Under the pieces are notes generated by a model, which saw only the letters and a list, made by a program, of their open reading frames with translations, was not told where the DNA came from and ran no database searches. The translations under genes were made by a program, and so were the position numbers. From contig CM029120.1 in the NCBI GenBank assembly GCA_016859345.1, positions 24,859,001 to 24,923,000 on the forward strand: a DNA stretch of 64,000 nucleotides, written 5' to 3'. This DNA is from Istiophorus platypterus. Its lineage: Eukaryota > Chordata > Actinopteri > Istiophoriformes > Istiophoridae. Below, one piece after another: positions 47,201 through 55,568 of this stretch (positions within the stretch are counted from its first letter, which is position 1; each line of letters starts with the position of its first letter).

Positions 47201-49694
47201 ATTGCAATACAAATATGATCCTGGTATAATCCACAAATAAATTAGCAGAGGTTTCTGTGGTCATTTTGCAGCAGTCTGGTGTTGGCTGTACATAATTTAA
47301 CCACTGGATCTGCCATTTGTCTGTCTGTCATCCCTTTTAACCTGTAGATGGAACAGATATCTGCTGCTCTCAGATTGCTGTAAAGAGAGTCACCAGAGTA
47401 AAGCCTCCAGTCTATACTACCTACTAACTGTTGTGGACTACAGAGCTGGGAAGAATCTCTCATTAATCTTGATTCTGTTGGAATGCAACTTTTTTTGTCT
47501 GTATGATCACATGTGCGCTGGTTGAAAAACATAGGAGCGGATAGATAAGCAAAAGATAAGTAAAAGGGCATTGTGTGATTTTAGGAACGTCGCCACAAAA
47601 AGTTAACAAATCACTATGGAACATTAGTGCACTGAGCAGTTGACTTGCTCTGAGCAGGTGGGCAGCAAACCAGATAAAACACACTCAATCTTGGCACCAA
47701 AACTGCATTCCCTTGGTGGTTTTGCATCACCAAGCCCTCTTCTGCAGCTCTCATCCCACTGGGGCACATGGTGAGTCACCAAAATACCAAACTAACACAG
47801 TTGAGTAAAGAATCTCAGTGCTCCACAGGAAAATACCAGCTCCCTGTTGTACCACTGCATGAAATGCAACCTCACATCATCACTCAAGATTCTGCTTGCA
47901 TGACACACTCAAAGACTGACACTTGCATGCATTTTATGGAGTACTAATACATTTCTTGGTCCTGTGACCCACCTGCACCAGCATCTATACACAGTCCCAA
48001 TGACTTGCTGGGAATTTTCTCACTCTGCTCAAATACATATAGCTTCATCAAAAGTCATCTGAAATTACATAACTGTACGAGCATAGTTATTCAGCTTTTC
48101 CACACAGACTGAGATGACAAACCATTTCCAGTATATACTGCTGACATAAGTTTTCACATCCAAAGTATCATCCAAAGTAAAAGTGACCTGCCTCTTCAAA
48201 ATCCCTGACTAGATGTCGTTATTTATTCCCCTGAGGTATAATTTGCAAATGAAATAAATAATGAATTAATAACTACGCATAATGCAAGGTTTCAGAAGTA
48301 CAGTCATTCATTGTGACGTTTTACCAACAAAGTAAAATAGTAATTGTTTGGTGAATATGAGGCAGCTTCTCTCAGCAGTTTCAAACCTTAAAAATGTGGA
48401 CTAAAACATGTCTGGTTAATTAGTTTGGCTAATTTTTGTTTGCCACTCCAGTACTCTCAGCTCTGGTGCTGAATGCTAGGGAAGGTAGCAAAACTACTTT
48501 GACAAGAAGACCCTGGTAAAACCTTTTCTATTGCCTTCCAGTTTGATGAACTCTTCAGCTGACAGCCTGTCAGCAGCAGGAAAGTGGTGCACTTGGACTT
48601 TACAACTTAACTATTACTTCACAACACACTTTATTTTTCACTTTTCTCTTTTTCTGTGGAATGCTGATGTTTTCATATCACAGGCAATGATGCATGAATT
48701 GTATAGTCAAAACATGTGACCAGACTGTTATTAAATGCGTAAGGGGTAATGAAGAAAAAACATCAGTTATAATGTTGAGTGTTTATAAAAATGAGAAATT
48801 TCTGTAGTTTAAACAAAGCATCCGTGTCAAGCAAATTACAAATTAAAATACCAAGCTCCAACGGGTCGATGAGGTAACAATATGACACCTGAACCTGCTC
48901 CATTCGTTGATGAAGACCATAACATCCAGTTTTAACACTCAGAAAAACACTCAGAAAAACACAGAAATTGGACGTTGAGTTGAGATTACTTTGTATATTT
49001 CAATGTGAGCCACAAGAAATTTTAACCAGTTTCTTAGGTCTTGTTTAAAGTAGTTAACTAAATTAAAACAGAGACTTTAATAGGCCAGTTTGGATGTTAA
49101 AATCAACGAATAAATATATTATATACACCAAATGTACAAAGCCCCAACTATTAAACGTAAAATAGTTCGCGTAGACAAAAAAGAATAATATGTACACACG
49201 TCCAGTTTAAATTGTTTAAGAATTATAAGCAGATAACATTTCAACATTAAGCTAGAAACAACCTGCTGGAACCTGAGTCAAGAAGATACTTTATACACAC
49301 AATAAAGTTACAGTTAAATGAGAGGTAAACGTGTCCGACGCTCTCGTCGGTGTATCGAGCTTAAAGTAGATGTACTCAGTTACTGCGTCTAACTTTTTAA
49401 AGCGACGCACTCGAAGTTCCGCGTTGGGGAGGAGGGGGACATGACAGCCTGAGTAACGCTGGACGTGACCGGGAGGACGGGCCATCTGGGGTCAGGACCA
49501 GTGTCCTCGACGGGACACAAGCGGGGCCGAGGGGACCGGGTGCCCTCCACCCTGCTGACCTTCCTCTTACCTCCGCCCTCACAGCCCAGCTCGCCGTCTG
49601 GAAACGTGTCCAGCTCGTCTTCGTCGTCGAAATATCCCAGAGCTGCGTCCTCCTCGTCCTCTCCGCTCACAGCCGACACTCTCTCCGTCGTCAT
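11100..49694 (-). CDS. rragd: rragd, Ras-related GTP-binding protein D (RagD), 7 coding exons, whole gene span
   Basis: RagD pairs with RagA or RagB, docks on the lysosomal Ragulator complex and recruits mTORC1 (and TFEB/TFE3) in response to amino acids; this is family knowledge. The seven exons splice to 1179 nt and 392 residues, against about 400 for human RagD as I recall it. Visible features are an acidic N-terminus (residues 11-36), a P-loop GLRRSGKS (61-68), the G3 motif WDFPGQ (108-113), the G4 motif HKVD (171-174), and a C-terminal roadblock-type domain from about residue 230 to 360. ICREDV, PGQID and IFVIDSQ match RagD and differ from the RagC residues at the same places. All junctions are GT/AG and the phases agree. 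An in-frame TAA at 49736-49734 lies upstream of the ATG with no ATG between, which supports the chosen start. No frameshift or premature stop is present, so the gene looks functional. Confidence 0.97.
11921..11973 (+). repeat. compound microsatellite (CAA)n(TAA)n
   Basis: A run of CAA trinucleotides passes through CTACAA into a run of about nine TAA/AAT trinucleotides within intron 6. Confidence 0.9.
12590..12857 (+). repeat. teleost non-autonomous interspersed repeat
   Basis: The right part reads GTTTTATGACCTATGCTGCAG, CCATTGGACGGCAATTGACA, TTTCACTTTGGGGGAGCTGT, CATGTCATCCA and TATATACAGTC. I recognise this as the end of a repeat very common in percomorph genomes. The left part is AT-rich and less conserved. 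It has no coding capacity. Confidence 0.55.
16941..17044 (+). repeat. tandem duplication, two units of 49 and 55 bp
   Basis: Both units begin GCCTGGTCAGTC and end AACAGCAACTGAAAATACAC followed by ACAA. They differ by an indel after TATAAA, where the second unit carries extra GTGCTCTC sequence. Confidence 0.9.
17091..17170 (+). repeat. teleost repeat core with nested hairpin
   Basis: GAAGAC (17103-17108) pairs with GTCTTC (17129-17134) around TTTTGGATGAGAGGTGAAAT, followed by AAGTCCAGTTGCCTTT. I recognise this core from many teleost genomes as part of an abundant interspersed element, but cannot name the family with confidence. Confidence 0.5.
17796..17944 (-). CDS. rragd: rragd exon 6: C-terminal domain
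   Basis: This exon completes Gly293 and encodes residues 294-342 plus one base. It opens with a divergent loop, LTDSEAVF, then returns to the family sequence PYDKESMAIIHLNNTTV, followed by MYLKEVTKFLAMVCFL and RKESFERK. The acceptor is TTCTTCAG|T and the donor AAAG|GTCAGT. Mammalian RagC and RagD carry a short acidic LKEDG-type loop where this protein has LTDSE. The strong conservation downstream leaves little doubt about the exon. Confidence 0.97.
18547..19065 (+). mobile_element. Tc1-like transposon, left end and transposase N-terminal remnant
   Basis: The end reads TGCATTCATAAAGTATTCAG followed by ACCC, the terminal repeat of an abundant fish Tc1 family, then CAGCCTTATGCTAAAAT. From 18930 the plus strand matches the family's N-terminal transposase region, with GGTAAGAAAAGGGGTTGTGT, CTGGGGAAGGCTACAAAAAA and GGGTTCCCAAGAG. 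The catalytic part is missing: the copy stops near 19065 against another repeat. It is inactive. Confidence 0.75.
19090..19505 (+). repeat. teleost interspersed repeat with LINE-type 3' tail, copy B
   Basis: This copy shares with copy A the order TTAGT-rich leader, pyrimidine-rich tract, CTCAACCCAGCCAGTC, GTTAAAAGGAG, CCAAGTGCTTGCTCA, GTTGGGTCTTTGTAAATATA and ATGAAAAGTGCCCTGAGAT. Its terminal TATAAATAAA motif has decayed to GTGCTATATATTGTGC. It sits directly against a truncated Tc1-like end, so one of the two probably inserted into or replaced part of the other. Confidence 0.7.
22966..23024 (+). repeat. short LINE 3' tail
   Basis: GCCAACAGGATGCGGACCAG leads into TGGCAGAAAATGGATAGATG, then GATGGATT. 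This is the (GGAT)n-type tail of a common teleost LINE. No upstream coding part is present, as expected for a 5'-truncated insertion. Confidence 0.55.
23219..23558 (+). mobile_element. Tc1-like transposon, right end
   Basis: The segment contains decayed transposase C-terminus and the right terminal repeat. Visible landmarks are CCCAAATTCAGGTATGCAAA, GTGCTTCAACTAAGGAAGAG, TAAAGGGTCTGAATGCTTAT and CATCATTATGGGGTACTG. It ends GGTCTGAATAATTTCTGAAT followed by GCA at 23558. It is the complement in orientation and family of the left end at 18547. Confidence 0.75.
26052..26194 (-). CDS. rragd: rragd exon 5: start of the C-terminal roadblock-type domain
   Basis: This exon encodes residues 246-292 and two bases of Gly293. 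It begins NSGIEKAFLFDVVSKI after the acceptor TTTTCAG and ends DVVIDISCIY with the donor CGG|GTAAGC. One difference stands out: KIYIATD of the mammalian proteins reads KISIATD, because TAT is TCT (residue 262). The domain contributes to RagA/RagD heterodimer formation and Ragulator contact in known structures. Confidence 0.97.
26470..28020 (-). mobile_element. degenerate teleost LINE, reverse transcriptase region
   Basis: The minus strand is a 5'-truncated copy of a very abundant teleost non-LTR retrotransposon (Rex1/RTE-like; the clade is not certain). Near 27110-27140 it still encodes LFADEVV, the counterpart of the RT catalytic FADD box, next to sequence matching the family's RILFADD neighbourhood. 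Other family landmarks on the plus strand are CCTCCTACCAGTTGGACTTG, CTATCTATAAGAGTGAACCC and CATCTGATCCAATTAACCCT. Many frameshifts and stops make it a dead copy inside intron 4. Confidence 0.8.
29215..29535 (+). repeat. teleost non-autonomous repeat (MITE-like)
   Basis: Landmarks are TTGCTTGCAGACAGGGGTCT, TTTAGTCCAATCAGCTTGGC, GAGCTGACAGGACTGGTCAG and TCGTTTGATCCATCATTTAT, ending ATTGCAGCTTTAAG. I recognise the combination as a recurrent teleost repeat without coding capacity. Confidence 0.5.
30290..30530 (+). repeat. teleost interspersed repeat, copy A
   Basis: TATTGGATGGATTGCCATGA, CCTCCTCAGGATAAATAGTA, TTTGTCCAATACTTTTGTTT and ATGACCAAGTATCTCC occur in the order of a well-known percomorph repeat. 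A second copy lies at 54640-55315. Confidence 0.6.
33603..34285 (-). mobile_element. Tc1-like transposon remnant
   Basis: The plus strand reads TATAGACAAACACAATGTGC near 33698 and, at 34048-34073, the complement of a Tc1 transposase signature. Read on the minus strand this gives V-K-stop-G-G-G-S-I, the decayed form of the SVKYGGGSIM motif. TGGTATGCAGTGCC and CCACAAAACATTTTTCCC are further landmarks of the family. A poly-T run at 34207-34224 interrupts it. It is inactive. Confidence 0.65.
34755..34869 (-). CDS. rragd: rragd exon 4: end of the GTPase domain and linker
   Basis: This exon completes Ser207 and encodes residues 208-245. It starts FYLTSIYDHSIFEAFSKV and ends LENLLNIFIS. The acceptor is CTCTGCAG|C and the donor TCA|GTGAGT. 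The segment is essentially invariant in vertebrate RagC and RagD. Ile213 in TSIYDHS corresponds to human RagD Ile221. Confidence 0.98.
34870..37238 (-). other. rragd: rragd intron 3 (phase 2, 2.4 kb)
   Basis: The intron is AT-rich with a short (AT)n tract at about 36124-36144. A moderately GC-richer block at 36380-36660 has no recognisable coding content. Confidence 0.85.
36124..36144 (+). repeat. (AT)n microsatellite
   Basis: A short run of AT dinucleotides lies in intron 3. Confidence 0.9.
37239..37438 (-). CDS. rragd: rragd exon 3: G4 region of the GTPase domain
   Basis: This exon encodes residues 141-206 and two bases of codon 207. The acceptor is CTTGACAG|GATGAC and the donor CTGAG|GTCGGC. 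It begins DDYVEALSRLHLTVTRAYKV and carries FEVFIHKVDGLSDDHKIE, where HKVD is the guanine-specificity motif, then QRDIHKRANNDLADAGLEQ. The expected Met of DDYMEAL is Val here because the codon is GTG. The length of 200 nt accounts exactly for 66 codons plus two bases. Confidence 0.97.
37439..38843 (-). other. rragd: rragd intron 2 (phase 0, 1.4 kb)
   Basis: About half of this intron is a remnant of a Tc1-like transposon (37755-38415). Nothing else is recognisable. Confidence 0.85.
37755..38415 (-). mobile_element. Tc1-like transposon remnant
   Basis: Plus-strand landmarks are ATATGTTGCACTTGCAAGTT, GCTTTGGTTCCACCTTCTAA, CAGCTTCATGCAGTTAAGGT, CATCATGTGAGGCCTCCATC and ATGAACCCCTGACCAACCAG. These belong to the transposase region of a fish Tc1-like family read on the minus strand. 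The right end, GTGTCCCAAATATTTTTACC followed by AGCAGTG, resembles that family's terminal repeat. The reading frame is destroyed. Confidence 0.55.
38844..39139 (-). CDS. rragd: rragd exon 2: G1, switch I and G3 of the GTPase domain
   Basis: This exon encodes residues 42-140 after the acceptor GTATAG|TG and ends IFVIDSQ at the donor CACAG|GTCAGA. It holds the P-loop GLRRSGKSS, the conserved stretch FHKMSPNETLFLESTNKI, and WDFPGQIDFFDPTFDYEMI. ICREDV follows the NKI and is RagD-type; RagC has a different sequence there. The motif is nearly identical to vertebrate RagD. Ser68, Thr89 and Pro111 correspond by alignment from memory to human Ser76, Thr97 and Pro119. Confidence 0.98.
40130..41330 (+). 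mobile_element. Tc1-like transposon copy 1 (intron 1, plus orientation)
   Basis: The transposase reading is on the plus strand. The best-preserved piece (40679-41014) includes NNDPKQLAKATREPLKAKKW, then NILQWPTQSPDLKSIKHAIH and LLKTELKAERPTHQQQL. This is the DDE-domain end of a Tc1 transposase, with the usual NPIEH decayed to KSIKH. An N-terminal fragment at 40180-40260 matches LKRRKKLVGSATPKGLEDL in a different frame, so the ORF is broken. The 5' terminal repeat is not recognisable. The 3' end fades near 41330. Confidence 0.85.
44686..45962 (-). mobile_element. Tc1-like transposon copy 2 (intron 1, minus orientation)
   Basis: The left boundary is a terminal repeat, ACAGTTAAGTCCATAAGTAT followed by TTGGGCAGTG. 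Inner terminal-repeat sequence (ACACAGTCCCTC and AAAAGTAATTGGACA on one side, complements on the other) appears at both ends, but the outer part of the right repeat is missing. The minus strand carries the same transposase as copy 1, about 90 percent identical by eye over the DDE region, with a TAA after EPLK. Its N-terminal fragment encodes FLKRRNELVSSARPKGLEDL. It is inactive and contains the 24-bp palindrome described separately. Confidence 0.85.
45493..45545. repeat. perfect inverted repeat, 24-bp arms, 5-nt loop
   Basis: The arms at 45493-45516 and 45522-45545 are exact complements around AAACC. The structure lies within Tc1-like copy 2. Copy 1 retains only the right-hand arm in its corresponding sequence. 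Confidence 0.95.
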
Positions 49695-49870
49695 GCCGAT
49701 TTCTCTCCCCGTCGCTCGGCTTTCGGTTTGGATTTACGCCGCTGGTGGTGCACAACTTTGCCACATTGTCACCTGATACGTGCGAGCCATGCTGGTGAAC
49801 TTTAACCCCCCGCCGTGTCTCCAATAGGACACAGTGTAGCCACACGGGGCAGGACCCGGGTTACGGTTCT
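49390..49870 (-). promoter_or_regulatory. CpG-rich promoter and first-exon region of rragd
   Basis: CG dinucleotides are frequent here and rare in the AT-rich surroundings on both sides, as in a vertebrate CpG-island promoter covering exon 1 and its 5' UTR. I see no TATA box just upstream of 49740. No CACGTG E-box lies inside the block. An M-box type TCATGTG occurs at 50056-50062, about 360 bp upstream of the start codon. The transcription start cannot be fixed from sequence alone. Confidence 0.6.
49571..49694 (-). CDS. rragd: rragd exon 1 (coding part): start codon and acidic N-terminus
   Basis: This exon encodes residues 1-41 plus the first base of codon 42. It opens MTTERV and carries an acidic run around EDEEDAALGYFDDEDELD, the counterpart of the acidic, poorly conserved N-terminus of mammalian RagD. 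The ATG has G at -3, and an in-frame TAA lies 42 nt upstream. The donor reads GGAG|GTAAGA, and the split codon G|TG gives Val42, matching the VL.F that precedes the G domain in human RagD. This exon is the least conserved part of the protein, so its assignment rests mainly on the clean donor and phase, the CpG-rich setting and the acidic composition. Confidence 0.9.
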
Positions 49871-52257
49871 AATAGTTGTTGGTGAAATGAGAGAACTTGT
49901 CTGGACTGGATTTATATTAAAACAATGCAAGACTCCCACACCAGCTTTTAAAAACACCAATATGAAGTAATAAGAATAACACTGAATGAATGAGCACTCC
50001 CCTGTTTTACTGAAATACAATGTTGCAAAGGGATAATATCCACCGAAACTTCAATTCATGTGTCTCTTAAAGGGACAAATATGTTTGTTTTCTTTTTCGT
50101 TTTTTTATTAAAAAACAGCAAAGGAGATAGTGGTCATTAAATTGTTGTATAAAATATAGAGATTAAGAACGTAGTAGGACAAAAGAGATGTTTAATATTG
50201 AATATGTGTGATTGGTTGATATTTAGGTGCTTTACTACAATAAGAGCAGCTAACTACAGTGATTCAGAATGAATGTAGATGCAAGTCTCATGCAGGTTTC
50301 GGGCCCTACACCATGGAGTTCTTTTTAAACCTAAGGTATTTCCCTCCATTTTTTCTCTAGAGTGAAATTTGTCTGTTAGAACTTCCACCTCCCATCAGTG
50401 TTGGAATGCCACTGGATGCATGTCTTCGAGGTAAAAATGTCTGGGGTCAAAGTTCAGTTTGGTTGCACTTTCAGCTGCTAAACCTGGCAGTAAACCAGAA
50501 CAATGCACACTGGCATGGTTCCGGCAGCTGCCAAGGAGAGTGAGGCCTTCCCCCATTGGAAATAATGACCTTTTGTGTGTGAGAGCCCTTTCACGTTGGC
50601 TGGACAAAAGCTTAGACAAGGATAAGATCAAGCCAAACCGCCAACAGGCCTGTAACATACTCGACATTTGTATGTGAGAGTCCTACATAGATTTGGGTAT
50701 GGACAGAAGGGGACATGTCCTGACCAAGGTCGTCCTGAAGTGTCTCCAAAATTCTAACAGTTGTGAAAAAACCTTTCCATTTTAACTCCACAGAGTTAGC
50801 AGTACAAGCAGAGTTTGTGTGTTTTCTGCACAAAGTGCGCTATTTTGATGAGGACTGAGAGAGCCAGATATGGGATATACTTGACCTGTACCAGAGAAGC
50901 TCAGTAAATGTACAAACTAATCTTTATCAACAAATTTTAAAAGTGAACTGACTACACTGGATAACCATTATCACTGACTGAATAACTATCTTTTAGCAGT
51001 GCAGCATCACGGGTGACTGTAAGTGCTAATTCACAGTTTGTTACATCCTATTAAAGGTATGTTAAAACACAATGAAAGCCACAGAAACAATAATAAGCTG
51101 ATAACTCAGTGTAAATAACAGGCTACCCAGCTGTTTGAACAGTGATGTGTTTGCTTAGCCTGGGAAAAAAGTAAACAAACTGATAGTCAATGACTATGAA
51201 TATTTGAATTGAACTGATCAGTTATTGAAATCAGCAAAGTGATTGTTGATTTATACCTAAGTGCTATACCAAACATTGTCAGCTAGCTGCAGCTCTTACA
51301 CAGTAGTATCTTAGCAATGATAAATGCAAAAATAGTTTGAATCCCCTAGTATTATAAAATATAACAATTTAGACACTGAAGAATTAAAAACATCTTGGCA
51401 ATATGAACTGACATACATCAAATGATTATAATTACATTTTAGGTGTAGGATGATGGCTAATTTTGAAATATTTCCTCAGATATGTAATTTTATCACATCA
51501 GTGTTTTACTTTGCAAAAATGATCCTCAAAAGCAGAGTTGAACTTTGGTTCTTCTTTTTTTAGAAGAGCCGAAGTATAGTGATGTAAAACCTTAGCTATG
51601 CACAGTCCAAAACTTTCTTATCTTTGGCATCAGTGATGTGTAGGATTAATGAATAGGTTAATTAACCAGTTCAGAGCCGAACAGCCATTCAGACTGCTTT
51701 CTTACCTACTGCCTCAATCACATGTCAGATTCAACATGCTGATTTGGTGATGTGGCGAGCTAATAGCGGCTCAATGTAGAAGCTGCACTGCCACATACAC
51801 AACAAAAACTATGAGTGATTGTTGGCCTGAGTCCTTCAAGTCCTCAGCTGTATTCAGCACAGAAGTTTTAACTGTAAGACAGGATTTTAATCAGAACAGG
51901 TATTAATTTGTCTTAAAATGGGGTGGCCTGAGAATCTCCTCCTCCATCCAGATGAAAGAGATTTCCCGTCTCATTTCTTTGATACCATATGATAATATTA
52001 ATCAAGCTTGACTGGATTCTAGGTAGCAGCTTGTCTGAAGTGATTAAGTTGGATTGAAATATTATTCACATTTTACTTGTTTGCATAAATTTGTTGATCA
52101 TGTTTTGCATGTAATTTCTAATATTCATATTTCTTTTGGGTCAGGTCTCATCCTCAAATCACTGGCTAATTCCTTTAACCGTCAATTTTTTTTTAAAGAA
52201 TCAACTAATATCTAACTTACCTTCTTAGCAATTATCTCACTTGACTGTGTGAAAATG
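49871..52257. other. upstream flank of rragd, no gene seen
   Basis: The block at 50380-50870 is GC-richer and has open frames of 70-90 codons on both strands. The minus-strand product has no family I recognise and lacks any splice or start context supporting it. The rest is AT-rich. Confidence 0.6.
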
Positions 52258-52680
52258 GTCTTCAGCAGTGTGGGAAAAGTTACTTGAAAACTGTAATCCA
52301 TTACTCTTTACACATTACTCATTGAAAAAGTAATTACATTACTTGCACACAGTTATCAAGAAATCCTGACCTAAGGGGCATAGGTACACACCCTCCAACT
52401 GTATATAACACTAGGTAACTCATGAATGAACACATACATGTGGCTAACATTTGCATCATCAGCTAACCAAGAATGCACAAAATTTAAATAATTCCAAAAG
52501 TTTGGAATGACAGTCACTTTTATATATTGGACCAGTCTGCCCATTGAACACAGGGGGATTAAACTGGTTTCAATCCTTAATCAAATTACCTGTAAAACAG
52601 CAAACCAGCTGACCTTGTAATGACAGTAATAGCATTACTGGGATTAATAACTGCAATGTAATCATTACCATCTTTTTAGA
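52258..52680 (+). repeat. teleost repeat rich in TAATTACATTACTT motifs
   Basis: GGGAAAAGTTACTTGAAAAC and AAAAGTAATTACATTACTTG begin the block, and GTAATGACAGTAATAGCATT and CTGCAATGTAATCATTAC close it. This alternation of GTAAT and ATTAC is typical of a common non-autonomous fish repeat. Confidence 0.45.
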
Positions 52681-54639
52681 TCTGCACAGCAAAATATTTG
52701 TGCTTGAACTGAGTTTCTCTCCTGTTCAGTTTTGTGAAAGGACGTACTAGTGTGGTAGTTACCATATTGTCTTGTCAGCAGAGGTGAATAGTGGAAGCCT
52801 GAGCCTGAGTCATACCTTTCCTTCATTCAGACATACTTTACATACTTGCTGATCCAATTTGTTAACTGAAGGTCAGAGGTGAGCACAGCTTTTTAACCGC
52901 TGCTTCTCTAAAAGGATTGCTAGTGCAATATCAGTTTTTGAAGCCTAGAAAATAGTGCAACAGGATGCACACGAGGTGGCTAAAACTTTTATTTCACTAG
53001 TTTCTGTCAGTTAACATGTCACTGTGCACATACTTTGTACAAACAGAACTATCAGCAGAGCCAAGACTATGTCTATTGTCTCAGACTTAAAAGTTATTCA
53101 TCATATATATGTTATTATTACCTTTTTCATTTTCAACTCATTTATTACAGCTGTACCCTTAAACCCACCCTACAGCTATGGTGACTTTCTGTTTCTACTC
53201 CAGTATATTTAAGGGGAGAAACTATTCATATTTTTCTGGTCGCTAGAGATGTTTATTTAGAGATTAAGATTCTAAAGACAGACTAACTAATATATAGTGC
53301 TGTTGTTTGAATAAACAGAATGTATCTCCACAACATCAACCTCTCAGGAATTCTAAAAAGAAACAGCAGGAGATGATGTCTCCTAAAAACATTTGCTGAT
53401 GCAATTTGTATAAAAAAATAATTTCTAGGAGACAGAATTGTGATCTGCTAGATTGCTAGATGCTTAGCTAGACTTGGAGGAGGATCAAAAGAAGCTTAAC
53501 GACAAACCTATATATGATCAATGATAAAAAAAAGAAAAAAGAAAAATCCAACAGTGCACCTCATCTACTTGTGATAGATTGTTTGGGTTAAGTTCCAGCG
53601 TGGGAAACCAAAGAGTGTTATTAGAGAAGTTCAAACTTATTTGTGGATCATTACGAGCATCAGATTTATGTTGCAATATGAGGATTAAGAGGCCAACATT
53701 TCTTTACTAGTTTGTCAGCAATTATTAGAATGCAAACTATTCAAATTTAACTAAATTTAAATGAATAAAAAAACAGACAAATTGTAAAAATATTTTTAAA
53801 AATTCTATATGTAGCATTGTAATGCAGATGGTTATTGTATGGATAATTTTGATGTCCAATATAATGCACTTGAGAAACTGGTGACCATCAGTTCTTCATC
53901 AGGTCCAGAGAAGTAAATTCAGCTTAAAAACTCATCATCTGCTGATGGCAGGATGTTTTGGTTCTTTATCCATATGTGAAGCTCACACCTAACAGACAAC
54001 ATGTTCTCTCTTTGGAAGCTCCACAGGGGACCCTAACTGTAAATGTGTTGTGACTGGGAGAGCCCTGTGATTAGATGTGGTGAAAGTAATAAATGTGATT
54101 TATCATAATTGTCAGTCTCCAACAGACCCTGCATAAATGTCTGATAATGTATTCTTCCAAATGGTATCCAAGTGATTTGCAGTTGTGCAAGGTAAACCTG
54201 GCCACAACATTGCATTTGGCAGTTCCCCAGTACACTGGACAAAGCTGTGCTGCTCTGCTTTATTCATGAATACAGCATTTTGAATCTTCATATGTCTTTA
54301 GATTTTCTTTTTCAGGTTTCCACTCCCCAGTGTTCATGTCTATTGGACATGTGCAGCCTGGAGACCATCCTTCATTTGAGCAACTAACTGTATTTAAGTT
54401 CCCATCTCCTACTGTGACAGCTTGGCTAGGACAGAAGAGCTCAAACAGTGACAGCTTTTGAAACCTGCTCAATGAACAGTATGGACTTCATAAATATTGA
54501 CCCTGAATTTCAGAGTAGAATTTTGTCTACCTGTGGTTGTCCATAAAAGGTCAGTACATCTTTGGCTCTCAAGTGTAGTTTCCTCCAGAGGTTTATCCAC
54601 TCTTTTACAGTTGTTACTAGATTAGCCTGTATTGTTGCG
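52681..54639. other. upstream flank, no gene seen
   Basis: The sequence is AT-rich with scattered open frames below 75 codons on both strands. No domain, splice pattern or repeat is recognised. Confidence 0.6.
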
Positions 54640-55315
54640 TAGGATAAAATTTAGACTTACTGTGAGTGTTTTTAGCCATACTGCTGCCATGGCTCTAGAG
54701 GTGGCAATGTTTGTCAACAGCCATATTTATGGCCCCCAGACGATGATGCCTACTGATTTTGTTGACCTACCGATCTCCTGACTTTGCAACTGGTGCCACC
54801 ACAAGATAGACATTTTTGGTATTCAGTGCATTATATCAACTACTAGATGGATTGTGATGAAATTTGTTACACACTTTGTCGAGGTTGAGCCCTACCACCA
54901 GCACGTAAATGCCATCATTTTTCCAGTAAGAAGTCTCCACATTTACAATGTTTTGTACTGGTTGGAAGACGATCTATCTTAATGACGTTGATGGTCCTGA
55001 CTTTACCACCAGTGCCACCATAACACTGAAATTTGTCGTTTTGAATAAAATGTCACAATAGATATTGGATGCATTAGCATGAATTTAATACAGGCATTCA
55101 TGTCCACCTCAGGATAAATCATAACAATTTTGTTGATCCCATAACTTCTCATCTGTTACCATCATCGGGTAAATTACTTGATTTGTTCAATACTTCAGTT
55201 CATGACCAAATTAATTGAAAAACTAAAGACATTTCCATCAGTCTTAGTCTTAATTTGTAATTGGTGCTTATTAACTATTGTTAATATGCTAATGTTGCAG
55301 AACAACCAAGAGTAT
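54640..55315 (+). repeat. teleost interspersed repeat, copy B
   Basis: This is a longer copy of the family at 30290. Landmarks are ACTAGATGGATTGTGATGAA, CAGGCATTCATGTCCACCTC, AGGATAAATCATAACAATTT, TTCATGACCAAATTAATTG and GCTAATGTTGCAG. The motif of target-site-like GGATGGATTG(C/T)(C/G)ATGAA followed by CTCAGGATAAAT is shared by both copies. Confidence 0.6.
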
Positions 55316-55484
55316 ATATTTTTTGTCCTGTTACACAAGACAAATGATGAGGGAGAAGTCTATGTTGTTGTCAGACTGGTCATTTTAGGCAGAATTTGAT
55401 ATGAATACATTCATAATCAAATCCTCAAATTCTGTGCATAGTTAAAAAACATGTATACTATGAAACTTCTGTCATGTGTTTCTT

Positions 55485-55568
55485 CATCATTTAATTATGG
55501 GTATAATGACACACATTTGCAGACAGTGGTCTGCAAATGTGTGTCATTATACCCATAATTAAATGATG
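55485..55568. repeat. perfect inverted repeat, 40-bp arms, 4-nt loop
   Basis: The arms at 55485-55524 and 55529-55568 are exact complements separated only by AGTG. The arms contain TTAATTATGGGTATAATGAC followed by ACACATTTGCAGAC on the left. No transposon terminal motif or target duplication is visible around it. Confidence 0.97.

Larger units (their letters stand above)
39140..49570 (-). other. rragd: rragd intron 1 (phase 1, 10.4 kb)
   Basis: The intron contains two copies of one Tc1-like transposon family in opposite orientation (40130-41330 and 44686-45962). I recognise no coding exon inside. About 41990-42400 and 43270-43620 are blocks of less AT-rich sequence with open frames of 70-95 codons that I cannot match to any family. 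They read like decayed repeats. The remainder is AT-rich sequence. Confidence 0.85.

Noticed and set aside
49465..49776. 103-codon plus-strand frame antisense to rragd exon 1
   Set aside because: It is a shadow of the GC-rich exon 1 and 5' UTR. The minus strand encodes the RagD N-terminus with a proper donor.
50395..50667. 90-codon minus-strand frame in the upstream flank
   Set aside because: A plus-strand frame covers the same bases, no motif is recognisable, and rragd already has a complete exon 1 downstream. It is more likely decayed repeat.
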